39,816 nt of DNA from Paenibacillus arenosi (GCF_014841135.1 NZ_JACYTN010000033.1:1-39816); one strand, 5' to 3'; shown: positions 1 through 10,725, counted from the stretch's first letter. Numbers and translations: made by a program. The notes: generated from the sequence alone by a model not told the origin.

Positions 1-100
1 CCCAGACACTTTCCGAAGAAAGTGTAAGAGTCCGCTCGACTTGCATGTATTAGGCACGCCGCCAGCGTTCGTCCTGAGCCAGGATCAAACTCTCCATAAA
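1..100 (-). rRNA. rrs: 16S ribosomal RNA gene, 5' end (partial)
   Basis: The reverse complement contains the universal 16S 5' segment AGAGTTTGATCCTGGCTCAG at 74-93, followed by the GACGAACGCTGGCGGCGTGC region and a V1 hairpin at the window edge. The mature 5' end is estimated near position 100 from the TTTATGGAGAG start typical of Bacillota. Only about 100 bases are present and the gene continues off the left edge. The upstream leader at about 101-208 has CCTTGAAAACTGAACAAA-like sequence common in Bacillales rRNA leaders. Confidence 0.97.
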
Positions 101-214
101 AGTGTTTGACTTGCTCATTTGTATTGCTGACGAGAATTAATTCTCATTGCTTTGTCATTTGTTCAGTTTTCAAGGAACTTGAAACATTCAACATTTCGTG
201 TCGAACATTTATAT

Positions 215-243
215 ATGTTATCAGAAACTAATTTGTCTGTCAA
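215..243 (-). promoter_or_regulatory. rRNA operon promoter P1 (proximal)
   Basis: On the minus strand there is TTGACA, a 17-base spacer and TAACAT, which predicts a transcript start near 208 and a leader of about 110 bases before the 16S gene. The -35 is a perfect sigma-A match and the -10 is preceded by TGA-type bases. It sits where a Bacillales rrn promoter is expected. Confidence 0.75.
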
Positions 244-318
244 TTCTTTTTTCGACTCTTTTCAACAACATTTTGTTTGCTTCGTTGTTTTCGTTTTGCC
301 GTCGAACTGACAAGAAAT

Positions 319-347
319 AATTTATCATGAATACAACTTTGTTGCAA
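319..347 (-). promoter_or_regulatory. rRNA operon promoter P2 (distal)
   Basis: On the minus strand TTGCAA, a 17-base spacer and TAAATT form a second sigma-A-like promoter about 100 bases upstream of P1, with a TGA extension before the -10. Tandem promoters are usual for rRNA operons in Bacillota. The -10 is weaker than in P1. Confidence 0.55.
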
Positions 348-401
348 CTAATAAAATATTCCATTTTAAAAAAGCTCTTCTCTCACTCTAATTAAAAGAA
401 A

Positions 402-446
402 ATAGAGACCGCTACAACTTCTCACGAAGAGTAGAACGGTCTCTAT
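402..446 (-). terminator. Rho-independent terminator of the maltodextrin operon
   Basis: A hairpin with arms ATAGAGACCG and CGGTCTCTAT, partly extended inside, is followed on the minus strand by ATTTTCTTTT. It lies 15 bases after the alpha-glucosidase stop codon and separates that operon from the rRNA promoters, which run in the same direction. Confidence 0.85.
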
Positions 447-460
447 ACAGATTGAATATA

Positions 461-2920
461 CTATTTAAGAACAACTACTGCATCTAATAGAGAAGCACTG
501 TCTTGGCACTTCACAACTAGCTCTTTGTTACCTTCATTCCAGTACCAACCGTTAGCAGCTTGATTCAAAGCTTCCTCAGATAATTGCTCACCAGCACCTT
601 TTACTTCTACAGGAGCTTCTGCAAGACCAATTACACGAACACTTACATGGGAACGCTTCGCTTCAAAGCCTTGATGCTTATAATTCATTTGGATGCGAAC
701 GCTATCTGCACCTTGTTCAACTTCAGTGCTTACGATATTGTACGCACCCTCTTCATATTTATAAGTCAAACCGTCATCTTCATACCAGTTCAAGTTGAAG
801 CTACCTGCCTCACCTTTCAAGTATACGCATGCCGTTACGCTTGTATCTTCAATAGCTTCAGCAGCAAACTGACGTAAAGACTCTTCCATACGAACGGATC
901 CTGCACGTACATACAATGGCATTTTCTCAATTGGTGCATGTGCATGAATATGGCGCCCACCTTCTAGACGCTCACGAGTCCACTCGTCATACCACTCACC
1001 TTCTGGCAAGTAAACAGAACGCCATTCTGTGCTTGGACGATAGATAGGTGCTACAAGAACTGAGTCACCCACTAGGAACTGGTCACACAAGTTGAACGTT
1101 TCTGGATCATTTGGGTATTCAAGCACAAGTGGTCTCATAATCGGAAGACCTGTTTGAGACGCTTCATGGAACCAGTGATACAAGTAAGGCATCCAGCGAT
1201 AACGAAGTGAAATATATTCACGTTGGATGTTCTCGTATTTATCACCAAAGGACCAAGGCTCTTGGCGAACCATATCGATCGCGGAATGATTTCGTGCGAA
1301 TGGGAAGAATACGCCCATTTGCGTCCAACGAGTCAACAATTCTCCACTTGTATGGTGTGCAAACCCGCCGATATCTGGACCTGAGAACGGTACACCAGAC
1401 ATACCAAGGTTGAGCACCATTGGCATAGCCATGGACATATGTTCCCAGAAGCTGCGATTGTCGCCTGTCCATACAGCCGCATAACGTTGAATACCGCTAT
1501 AACCAGCACGAGTCAATACGAACGGACGCTTGCCGTCCAGTTCTTTTTTCAACCCTTCGTATGTTGCTTGGGACATGTTCATACCATAAAGGTTATGGAT
1601 TTCACCATGCGTCTTGCGATTGCCGTCGTTGCCATGGATAATTTCTGTATCCATTGTCTTCGTTTCGTTGAAGATAGCCGGCTCGTTCATGTCATTCCAA
1701 ATGCCTTCGATACCAAGCTCTGTGTAGAAGCTTTGCTTCTCTCCCCACCAGTCGCGTACACGCTCTTCTGTGAAATCAGGGAACGCACTTTCTTCTGGCC
1801 ATACTTTACCGATGTATAGTTGACCTTCAGCATATTTACAGAAGTAGTTGTTATCGATTCCTTCCATATATGCTGGATATTTAGCGTCACGCTTCACGCC
1901 TGGATCAACGATCGGAACGATATGGAAGCCCATCTCTTTAAGCTCAGCCATCATACCAGCTGGATCTGGGTAACGCTCTTCATCAAATGTAAACACGCGA
2001 TAGCCTGTCATGTAATGAATATCAAGATGGATAACATCACATGGAATTTGCTTTTCACGGAAGGAACGAGCTAGATTCATAACTTCCTCGCGGTTCATGT
2101 AGCTATAGCGAGATTGGTGGTAGCCCAAGGACCATTTTGGCGGCAATGGCATACGACCTGTCATATCTGTATATTGACGGATAACTTCTTTTAAGTCCGG
2201 TCCTGCATAGACGTACATATCCATATCGCCAGTGCGAGTTTGGATCATGAATGCATCGTCATGAACACGCATATCGAATACGGTGCGACCTGGATTATCA
2301 AGGAATACGCCATAAGCTTGACCTTGACGCAATACAGCCATCATTGGGATGGACTGATACAATTCTTCCATTTCAGGTACGTGTGGTGCGTATACGTCTG
2401 TATTCCACATTGTATAGCGCTCGCCACGTTTATCAAGGAAGCCTGTTTTTTCACCAAGACCGTATAGACGATCTTCGGACTCCATCGTAAGTTGAGCTGT
2501 GAAATCACCTTGATGCTCAGCATGACGAAGCAGACTGCGCATTGCAAATAGCTTGCGGCCATTTTGCATCACGTCAAATGTTCCATTTTGACGATCGATA
2601 TTCATCGTAAGTTCGCCATAAGTAACGAGTACCGTCGTTTCTGTAACACTATGTTTTAGTTGTTTCGCAGAAAGCGTTCCATCTTCTTGACGGTTGATCA
2701 TTGCTGCAGATGTGCGCCAGTCTGGTTTGTTACCGTAAAATACTTTCCATTGCATAACTTGCTCATTGATTGCTTTTACAGCTAGGTTAAATCGTTCTCC
2801 CCACAAAATGAGTGCTTCACCTTGTACTTCAACTCGTGTAACACGTCCTAGCGTAAGGCCGCTTTTCGTTTCTTGTTGACCTTTTGCATCTGGATGTATC
2901 GCTTCACTTGTATCCAACAT
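461..2920 (-). CDS. Glycoside hydrolase family 31 alpha-glucosidase
   Basis: This 819-residue protein is a GH31 enzyme, expected to release glucose from the non-reducing end of maltodextrins or related alpha-glucosides in the cytoplasm. It has the GH31 signature WNDMNEP at about 408-414, with D410 the expected nucleophile, and WTGDN at about 484-488, with D487 the expected acid/base. An N-terminal beta domain precedes the barrel and beta domains follow it. No signal peptide is visible. The start is set at the ATG preceded by AGGAGG with good spacing. An in-frame extension up to 3130 exists but has low-complexity content and no ribosome site. It is the last gene of the malE-malF-malG operon and supports maltodextrin use. 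The exact substrate (maltose, isomaltose or other) cannot be read from the sequence. Confidence 0.93.
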   Translation of the reverse strand: MLDTSEAIHPDAKGQQETKSGLTLGRVTRVEVQGEALILWGERFNLAVKAINEQVMQWKVFYGNKPDWRTSAAMINRQEDGTLSAKQLKHSVTETTVLVTYGELTMNIDRQNGTFDVMQNGRKLFAMRSLLRHAEHQGDFTAQLTMESEDRLYGLGEKTGFLDKRGERYTMWNTDVYAPHVPEMEELYQSIPMMAVLRQGQAYGVFLDNPGRTVFDMRVHDDAFMIQTRTGDMDMYVYAGPDLKEVIRQYTDMTGRMPLPPKWSLGYHQSRYSYMNREEVMNLARSFREKQIPCDVIHLDIHYMTGYRVFTFDEERYPDPAGMMAELKEMGFHIVPIVDPGVKRDAKYPAYMEGIDNNYFCKYAEGQLYIGKVWPEESAFPDFTEERVRDWWGEKQSFYTELGIEGIWNDMNEPAIFNETKTMDTEIIHGNDGNRKTHGEIHNLYGMNMSQATYEGLKKELDGKRPFVLTRAGYSGIQRYAAVWTGDNRSFWEHMSMAMPMVLNLGMSGVPFSGPDIGGFAHHTSGELLTRWTQMGVFFPFARNHSAIDMVRQEPWSFGDKYENIQREYISLRYRWMPYLYHWFHEASQTGLPIMRPLVLEYPNDPETFNLCDQFLVGDSVLVAPIYRPSTEWRSVYLPEGEWYDEWTRERLEGGRHIHAHAPIEKMPLYVRAGSVRMEESLRQFAAEAIEDTSVTACVYLKGEAGSFNLNWYEDDGLTYKYEEGAYNIVSTEVEQGADSVRIQMNYKHQGFEAKRSHVSVRVIGLAEAPVEVKGAGEQLSEEALNQAANGWYWNEGNKELVVKCQDSASLLDAVVVLK

Positions 2921-3031
2921 GGTTGAGGCCTCCTTTCTCTCTATACCGAATCTATTCGTTTTTTTGTTCATGCAGTTACATATAATATCGTTATCGTTGC
3001 TTGCTATAATCATGAGTACCTCAGTACCCCC

Positions 3032-3095
3032 GATCGCTGCTGCAGCCGAATGTTTGAGAGCAGTTCTTTGTGATAACATTCGACTGCGAGCGATC
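3032..3095 (-). promoter_or_regulatory. Long imperfect stem-loop between malG and the GH31 gene
   Basis: The left arm has GATCGCT, GCAG and CGAATGTT blocks. The right arm carries their complements (AACATTCG, CTGC, AGCGATC) with small mismatches, giving an extended stem of about 20 pairs. No U-tract follows on the minus strand, so it looks like an RNA processing or stability element rather than a terminator. The 285-base gap (2921-3204) holds no other convincing gene. Confidence 0.45.
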
Positions 3096-3204
3096 ATTGT
3101 CGTAACTTTTAAATGGGTAATACTGTTCAATCGAGTACAGCCCGTTTTTTTGCTAGGTTACTACTAAATCGTATTTAAGTTTCTTCTTATATGAAGAAAT
3201 GAAT

Positions 3205-4047
3205 TTACCCTTTGCTCGCCCCAGCCGTCAAACCTTCCACTAAGAAGCGTTGTAGGAACAAGAACAAGAGTGTAATCGGAACTGCGATCAAGACGGAACC
3301 TGCCGCGAACATCGTAAAGCTACTTGATGAGTTGTTCGCCACCATATCCCATAGTCCAACTGCAAGTGTCCAGTTCTCTTTTGTACGTAGTACCATTCTC
3401 GCAAAGATAAAGTCCACCCAAGAACCAGCGAATGTCGTAAGTGCTACATATGTGATCATTGGCTTCGACAATGGAAGCATAATTCTTGTGAAAATGGTAA
3501 AGTGAGAAGCCCCATCAATGCGAGCAGCCTCTTCCAAACTTTTCGGAATTGTATCGAAGAAACCTTTTACAAGGAATGCACCTAATGGCGCACCCGCTGA
3601 ATAAACCAAGATTAGAGCCCAATGTGAATCTAACAAATCAAGTTGAAGCAGTAAAATGTAAACCGCGATCATAGCCATGAAGCCTGGGAACATGCCCAAT
3701 ACAAGAATTGTGGACATCAATGTCTTACGCCCGCGGAAACGGAAACGAGACAACGCATATGCTGTACAAATAACAAGTACCAAAGCAATTAACGTATTAA
3801 ATACCGCTATCTTCAACGTATTCACGTACCATTGGCCGTACATGTATTGACTCGATGTAAATAAGTTAATGTAGTGCTCAAACGTCGGATTCGATGGAAT
3901 CAATGTATCACTATAGATGGACGTACCAGGTCGAATCGAAGACATGAGTATCCATAACGTCGGATAAAATACCGTAAGAGCTATTAGTCCTAGCAAAATG
4001 TAGCTTAATGTTAGGCGAATAATAGACTGTTTCTTTTTCCCAATCAT
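3205..4047 (-). CDS. malG: Maltodextrin ABC transporter permease, MalG type
   Basis: This 280-residue inner-membrane permease of the MalFG family forms the translocation pore with the MalF-like protein encoded just upstream. It has six hydrophobic segments and the binding-protein-dependent permease EAA loop (EEAARIDGASHFTIF) that contacts the ATPase. Its ATG overlaps the malF stop as ATGA, with GAGGAGG upstream inside malF, so the start is placed at 4047. A longer reading from 4095 would overlap malF by 52 bases and is less likely. The C-terminus (LVEGLTAGASKG) is typical of MalG proteins of Gram-positive bacteria. Confidence 0.93.
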   Translation of the reverse strand: MIGKKKQSIIRLTLSYILLGLIALTVFYPTLWILMSSIRPGTSIYSDTLIPSNPTFEHYINLFTSSQYMYGQWYVNTLKIAVFNTLIALVLVICTAYALSRFRFRGRKTLMSTILVLGMFPGFMAMIAVYILLLQLDLLDSHWALILVYSAGAPLGAFLVKGFFDTIPKSLEEAARIDGASHFTIFTRIMLPLSKPMITYVALTTFAGSWVDFIFARMVLRTKENWTLAVGLWDMVANNSSSSFTMFAAGSVLIAVPITLLFLFLQRFLVEGLTAGASKG

Positions 4048-5381
4048 TGGATCATATCCTCCTCTCGGAACGAACGTGTACGTCTGTAATTCCAAATCGA
4101 TAGAGATGCGACGATAATAAAGATGATAATACCGATTGCAGCAGCCATACTGTACTTGTGATTATCAAGTGTCAGCTTATAGAGCCATGTAACGAGCAAA
4201 TCTGTACTTCCCGCATACTGATAGTCACCATTTGCCGGATTACCGCCAGTCATCAAGAAGATAACGTTAAAGTTATTAATGTTACCTGCGAATTGCATAA
4301 TGAGAATCGGTGCTGTTGAGTACAATACCATTGGCATTGTGATTGCACGGAATTTCTGCCAAGCGCTTGCTCCGTCAACATCAGCCGCTTCATAAAGGTC
4401 TTTCGGAATCGTCGTCAATACGCCTAGAACTAGCACCATGGATACTGGAATACCTACCCATGTATTAACCATAAGTACCGTTACTTTTGCCCAGAATGGA
4501 TCAGACAGCCACGGCACTTTGCCAAGGCCGAAGTAGGACAAGTATTGATTAATCGGTCCGAACTCACCATTAAACATGTTACGCATAATCAAGAACGATA
4601 CCATTTGTGGGATCGCATATGGAATGATGAAGATTGTACGCCACATTGTTTTGAACTTAATACCTGCTTGCTGAATAAGAAGTGCAACGAGAATACCACC
4701 GAAGTAACAACTTACTGTCGCGATAATCGCCCAAATAATTGTCCACGTAAGAACACCGTAGAAAGTTTCACTCCACGTACCAAGTGTCAACAAGTCAGTG
4801 AAGTTCTTGAAGCCCACCCAGTCGACAAGGTTTGCAGGTGGAATGTGCTTAGGTGCAGAGTAGTTCGTAAATGCCAACATAATCATAAAGACGATTGGCA
4901 TGATCGTGAAGAACAACACACCTGTAGCCGGTAAAGCAAGTAGCAGCTGTGCGAATTTGTTCTCCCCTACATACTGCAAGCTTTGAATGAAATTGTTTTC
5001 TTGATCGCCACGTTCGATCGTTTGTCTAACACGATACGCATCGCGTACTACGGCAACAAACATCCATATAAACAACAAGAAGACAATTATCGTAATTAGA
5101 CCTTCGATAATCAAGAAGATAGAGTGATCTCCTTGAACCATTTGATACATTTTCCCAACTTTAACTCTTCCAGTAGGTGTTTCTCCTAGCGTAACTATCC
5201 CCCACACTGCTTGTGGCAATGCTGGAATCAGATACAACAACATCATTATCTCTGTAGCGAGCAGCAGCGCGCCTTTGACAAACTGGCGATTATAAAATTG
5301 CCCTAAGCCCCACACTAATGCGGACATAACAGCCGCTTGTGTAGCCTTGCTGGCTGGTGCTTGCTTCATTGTAGTATCCAT
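4044..5381 (-). CDS. malF: Maltodextrin ABC transporter permease, MalF type
   Basis: This 445-residue MalF-family permease is the partner of MalG in maltodextrin uptake. An N-terminal hydrophobic part of roughly 130 residues (two or three membrane segments) precedes the standard six-segment permease core. The EAA loop (YEAADVDGASAWQKF) is present near residue 330. The start has AGGAGAG seven bases upstream. It follows the binding-protein gene after a hairpin-containing gap and overlaps malG by four bases, which suggests translational coupling. No ATPase gene lies in the operon, so a shared MsmX-type ATPase elsewhere is inferred. Confidence 0.93.
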   Translation of the reverse strand: MDTTMKQAPASKATQAAVMSALVWGLGQFYNRQFVKGALLLATEIMMLLYLIPALPQAVWGIVTLGETPTGRVKVGKMYQMVQGDHSIFLIIEGLITIIVFLLFIWMFVAVVRDAYRVRQTIERGDQENNFIQSLQYVGENKFAQLLLALPATGVLFFTIMPIVFMIMLAFTNYSAPKHIPPANLVDWVGFKNFTDLLTLGTWSETFYGVLTWTIIWAIIATVSCYFGGILVALLIQQAGIKFKTMWRTIFIIPYAIPQMVSFLIMRNMFNGEFGPINQYLSYFGLGKVPWLSDPFWAKVTVLMVNTWVGIPVSMVLVLGVLTTIPKDLYEAADVDGASAWQKFRAITMPMVLYSTAPILIMQFAGNINNFNVIFLMTGGNPANGDYQYAGSTDLLVTWLYKLTLDNHKYSMAAAIGIIIFIIVASLSIWNYRRTRSFREEDMIQ

Positions 5382-5445
5382 TAGGCGTCTCTCCTTTCCT
5401 ATATGCCCCTCTGCACAAACCGATCATGTTTATGAGGAGAGGGAA

Positions 5446-5479
5446 AAGCCCAGAGAAACCTGTTCTGTTCTCCGGGCTT
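5446..5479 (-). promoter_or_regulatory. Stem-loop just after malE
   Basis: AAGCCCgGAGA and TCTCtGGGCTT pair with one mismatch around a 12-base loop, starting nine bases after the malE stop codon and followed by TTCCC. It could partly stop transcription or protect the 3' end of malE RNA, giving more binding protein than permease, as described for other malE-malF junctions. This role is inferred. Confidence 0.55.
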
Positions 5480-5487
5480 CCCTTCTA

Positions 5488-6771
5488 TTATTGACCGATA
5501 GCGTCTGTGATTTGCTTAGTAGCACCGTCGAGAGCCTGCTTCGGATCTTTACCTTTATTTAATACATCACTGAATGCCGCTGCCATCGGGCTCCATACAC
5601 TGTTCATTTCAGGAATAGCTGGCATCAAGTAAGAGTTTTTGAACTGTTCCAAAATTGCAGATGTAATTGGATCATTTGCTACTTTAGGATCAGCTGCTGC
5701 TTCGATGTTAGCTGGTACCGTACCCGTCATTTCGAACTCTTTCAATTGCGCTTCTTTTGTAGATGCGAATTGAGCATACAACTTAGCTGCGTTCGGGTAT
5801 TTCGTGTAAGCATTTACGTACCAAGCTTTCACACCAGAGAACGACTTAGATGGCTTGCCTTGAATGGATGGGATTGGTGCAGCACCAAAGTCCATACCGG
5901 ATTTTTTCAAATCACCGATTACCCAAGGACCATCAACACTCATTGCCAATTGTCCGTTTGTGAACAAGCCTTTTTTGATATCGAACGTTACGTCAGATGT
6001 TTTCAAAGGCAATACTTGTTTAACAAAGTCTTGTTGGAACTTCAAACCACTTACAGCACCTTCGTTGTTCAGACCAAGATCAGTAGCGTCTGTATCGTTT
6101 TGACCGAAGATGTATCCGCCAGTTGATGCGATCCAGAAGAAGTCGAAGTAGAAGTTACCCATTTCCCACATGAATGTATATTGTTTCTTTGCCGAATCAT
6201 TCATCGTCTTGGAAAGCTCGATTACTTCTTCCATTGTTTTAGGAGCTCCGTCTGGTAGAAGCTTTTTGTTGTAAAACATTAAGTATGTTTCAATCGAACG
6301 CGGATAACCGTAAAGAATTCCATCATAAGATGAAGCGTTTACAGATAGCTCCGAGTTATTTTTGCGAATTTCTTCTTCATGGAAGTCATTTGGCATAATA
6401 AGACCCGCTGTAACTACACGACCCAAGTTGTCATGTGGGAACATAAGAACGTCCGCACCGATACCCGCTGGACCGTCAGTCGTCAATTTGTTCGCTGTAT
6501 CTCCACCGGATACTTCTTCAAACTTAACAGGGATACCATATTTGTCAGTGAACTCTTTATTGATTGCTTCAACGAATGGGCGAGCTTCTTTACTCTCCCA
6601 AACAACCAAGCTTGCATCCTCTTCAGGCTTCAATTCACCAGTCTCAGTAGTAGCCGTCTCCGTAGTTGGCTGAGTAGGAGCTGGCGTAGATGACTTGCCC
6701 CCCAAAGAACATGCCGACAAAGTAAATACCATCATTGCAGATAACAACAGAGAAACCCATTTCTTTTTCAT
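5488..6771 (-). CDS. malE: Maltodextrin-binding lipoprotein, MalE type
   Basis: This 427-residue family 1 solute-binding protein catches maltodextrins outside the membrane and delivers them to MalFG. The N-terminus is a lipoprotein signal (MKKKW, a hydrophobic stretch, then LSAC with Cys21 as the lipid-anchored residue), followed by a low-complexity Ser/Thr/Pro linker. The mature part has the MalE-like fold, with EDASLVVWESKE near the start and GPWVIGDLKKSGMDFGAAPIP in the middle. AGGGAG lies nine bases before the ATG. It is the first gene of the operon and follows an unusually long leader. The exact sugar specificity is inferred from the neighbours (GH31 enzyme and LacI-type regulator). Confidence 0.92.
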   Translation of the reverse strand: MKKKWVSLLLSAMMVFTLSACSLGGKSSTPAPTQPTTETATTETGELKPEEDASLVVWESKEARPFVEAINKEFTDKYGIPVKFEEVSGGDTANKLTTDGPAGIGADVLMFPHDNLGRVVTAGLIMPNDFHEEEIRKNNSELSVNASSYDGILYGYPRSIETYLMFYNKKLLPDGAPKTMEEVIELSKTMNDSAKKQYTFMWEMGNFYFDFFWIASTGGYIFGQNDTDATDLGLNNEGAVSGLKFQQDFVKQVLPLKTSDVTFDIKKGLFTNGQLAMSVDGPWVIGDLKKSGMDFGAAPIPSIQGKPSKSFSGVKAWYVNAYTKYPNAAKLYAQFASTKEAQLKEFEMTGTVPANIEAAADPKVANDPITSAILEQFKNSYLMPAIPEMNSVWSPMAAAFSDVLNKGKDPKQALDGATKQITDAIGQ

Positions 6772-7150
6772 GTGTAGAAACTCCCTTCGTTCTGTATGCT
6801 GTGGTTATTATTTCTGGCTTCCCTTCCAACGTATGTAGTGAAGGAGTAAGCCCCTTGCTTGAAGAGGGCGTTCAACTAGTCCTCTTGCGAGCTCGTTCGT
6901 AAAACGTGCGGTACGATCGTTCTTTGGTCTTCGTAGCTTGTGCACCACGACTATAACTCAATTTTGAGTTATCGGTATCTTGTCAGCCGGATATGATTTG
7001 TACATAACCTACATATACTTAGACTATGCATGCTGTGCGTAAGATTACCGCTAAATGAATTCATCTAGGAGCAAACCGCCCTGAAGATCCCCTCTCCGAT
7101 TAGTAATGTTGCTTTACTACACGAGATCTTTTACTGGCAAATCAATTTTA

Positions 7151-7164
7151 TGCAAACCTTTGCA
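7151..7164. promoter_or_regulatory. LacI-family operator, downstream of the mal promoter
   Basis: TGCAAACCTTTGCA has perfect TGCAAA/TTTGCA arms around a two-base centre, close to the known LacI-family consensus TGCAAACGTTTGCA. It lies between malE and the divergent LacI-type gene, about 60 bases inside the malE transcript. It is a likely binding site for that regulator. Confidence 0.65.
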
Positions 7165-7203
7165 CAATGTTTTTTAAAAATAACCGCCTTTACTTGAAAG
7201 AGA

Positions 7204-7219
7204 TTGTAAGCGGTTACTG
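7204..7219. promoter_or_regulatory. cre-like site at the malE transcription start
   Basis: TTGTAAGCGGTTACTG matches the core of the catabolite-responsive element (TGWAANCGNTNWCA) except at the last base. It lies immediately after the -10 box of the malE promoter, over the predicted start point, where CcpA or the neighbouring LacI-type protein would block transcription. Confidence 0.6.
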
Positions 7220-7226
7220 TGTAATT

Positions 7227-7255
7227 AGTATACATCGGATTTTTTTTCTTGTAAA
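7227..7255 (-). promoter_or_regulatory. Promoter of the malE-malF-malG-GH31 operon
   Basis: On the minus strand TTTACA, a 17-base spacer with an A-tract and TATACT form a good sigma-A promoter. The -35 is embedded in TGCAAACGATTTACA (7250-7264), a degenerate LacI-type operator, and the cre-like site lies just downstream of the -10. The arrangement suggests repression by steric block and glucose control. Confidence 0.65.
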
Positions 7256-7373
7256 TCGTTTGCATAAACTTTTTTTTTGACTATACTTGATGATGAATAT
7301 TTAAAAACTCTTTAACGAGGAACCTCCAACAGGTATACTCAGAACATATTGCTTCGAAATGAGGATCCAACCT

Positions 7374-8417
7374 ATGGCTATTACTATTGTAGATGTAGCA
7401 CTTAAGGCCGGCGTTTCACCCTCTACCGTATCTCGCGTCATTTCTAACGACTCGCGAATCAGTCAGAAGACAAGTAAAAAAGTTAGAAAAATTATGGAGG
7501 AGCTAGGCTATCATCCAAATATGATGGCTAAAAGCCTTGTAACAAAAACAACTCATAATCTTGGTATCATTTTGCCTCGCCCTGCGGAAGAGCTGTTCCG
7601 CAACCAATTCTTCTCGGAAATTATTCGCGGTATCGTTACGAAAGCTGCTTCAAGTGGCTACGATGTGTTGATGACTACCGGTATTAATGCTGATGAAGAA
7701 GAAGCCGCAGTTCGTCGACTTGTACAAGGACGTGTAGTTGACGGTATCATCATGCTGTCTTCTCGCCAAGATGAGCACATCATCTCTTTTCTTAAAGATA
7801 GAAAGTTCCCATTCGTGCTTGTTGGCCGTAGTGAGCATCACGCTGATATTATCTCTGTCGATAATGATAATGTGGCAGCAGCTTATGACGTTACCAAGAA
7901 ACTGCTGGAGCAAGGTCATGAACGTATTGCATTTATGAGTGGACCTGCAAACTTGACGGTATCGAAAGACCGTTTTAGTGGATACCATAAGGCACTGCTC
8001 GAAGCGGGGCTACCACTACGGAATGAGTACATTTGTGAGGCTGGCTTCACTGCTGAATCTGCTTCGCAAGCGGCGATGGATTTAATGAATTTGAACAATC
8101 GTCCGACTGCTATTATTACGATCGACGATGTTGTAGCATTCGGTGTCATTCGTACATTATGGAATAACGGAATGTTAGTCCCCGAGCAATGTAGTGTTAT
8201 TGGCTTTAACAATACGATTATGTCAGAAATGTGCCTCCCCCCTATTGCTAGTGTAGATATCGGCATCTATCAGATGGGAATGTCGGCTGCACATACACTC
8301 ATTTCAACTGTAAAAGGCGAAGGATACGGCCAAGCACGCATTATTGTACCGCATCAATTAATTTGGCGTGAGTCCGTCTCGGTACCAGGTGCATCAAATG
8401 TGAAGACAAGCGGTTAA
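7374..8417 (+). CDS. malR: LacI-family transcriptional regulator of maltodextrin genes
   Basis: This 347-residue regulator has an N-terminal LacI helix-turn-helix (ITIVDVALKAGVSPSTVSRV at about residues 3-22) with the hinge region after it, then a periplasmic-binding-protein-like sensor domain. It is transcribed away from malE and shares with it a control region carrying three LacI/cre-like sites, so it most likely controls the maltodextrin operon and itself. The start is placed at the second ATG, which has GAGGA eight bases upstream. A five-residue longer form from 7359 lacks a ribosome site. The name malR is by family and context; the inducer is not shown by the sequence. Confidence 0.85.
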   Translation: MAITIVDVALKAGVSPSTVSRVISNDSRISQKTSKKVRKIMEELGYHPNMMAKSLVTKTTHNLGIILPRPAEELFRNQFFSEIIRGIVTKAASSGYDVLMTTGINADEEEAAVRRLVQGRVVDGIIMLSSRQDEHIISFLKDRKFPFVLVGRSEHHADIISVDNDNVAAAYDVTKKLLEQGHERIAFMSGPANLTVSKDRFSGYHKALLEAGLPLRNEYICEAGFTAESASQAAMDLMNLNNRPTAIITIDDVVAFGVIRTLWNNGMLVPEQCSVIGFNNTIMSEMCLPPIASVDIGIYQMGMSAAHTLISTVKGEGYGQARIIVPHQLIWRESVSVPGASNVKTSG

Positions 8418-8531
8418 AACGGTTAAAGATTGAATCGTGACAACCCCTATACTCTTTGCAGTTAATCTTTGTTGTACCACACATACGTATGTCGGAAACC
8501 AGTTACACATGAATATCACTTTGGTATGAAT

Positions 8532-8575
8532 AAAGGCCCAATGGCTGCATTGTCGGATGCATCCATTGGGCCTTT
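8532..8575. terminator. Bidirectional terminator between malR and ligA
   Basis: AAAGGCCCAATGG and CCATTGGGCCTTT form a perfect 13-bp stem, with a further TGCAT/ATGCA pairing inside. The genes on either side converge, and A/T runs flank both ends, so it can stop transcription from both. It starts four bases beyond the ligA stop codon. Confidence 0.9.
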
Positions 8576-8579
8576 AACA

Positions 8580-10658
<2,079 letters not shown>

Positions 10659-10725
10659 TCATTAAACTTCATTGGGTGAAACATTTATTTGGTTAAGCAC
10701 TAAAATTAATCAGTAAAAGAATTCG

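Larger units (their letters stand above)
6772..7220 (-). other. Long untranslated leader of the malE operon
   Basis: If the promoter at 7227-7255 is used, about 450 transcribed bases precede malE. I see no convincing gene here on either strand. A perfect 9-bp inverted repeat with a two-base loop (ATAACTCAA-TT-TTGAGTTAT) lies at 6953-6972 and an operator-like palindrome at 7151-7164. No known riboswitch class is recognisable by eye. Confidence 0.4.

Noticed and set aside
2921..3130. In-frame N-terminal extension of the GH31 protein by 70 residues
   Set aside because: No ribosome site at the upstream start, no GH31-like sequence in the extension, and a very good AGGAGG at the ATG at 2920.
6644..6829. 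Frame overlapping the malE start
   Set aside because: It lies in another frame of the malE signal region and leader with no supporting features.
7024..7059. Short frame in the malE leader (about 31 codons, minus strand)
   Set aside because: No ribosome site and no recognisable composition; too weak to call a gene.
6772..7220. Known riboswitch or T-box in the malE leader
   Set aside because: I looked for conserved T-box or riboswitch cores and saw none; only an inverted repeat and operators.
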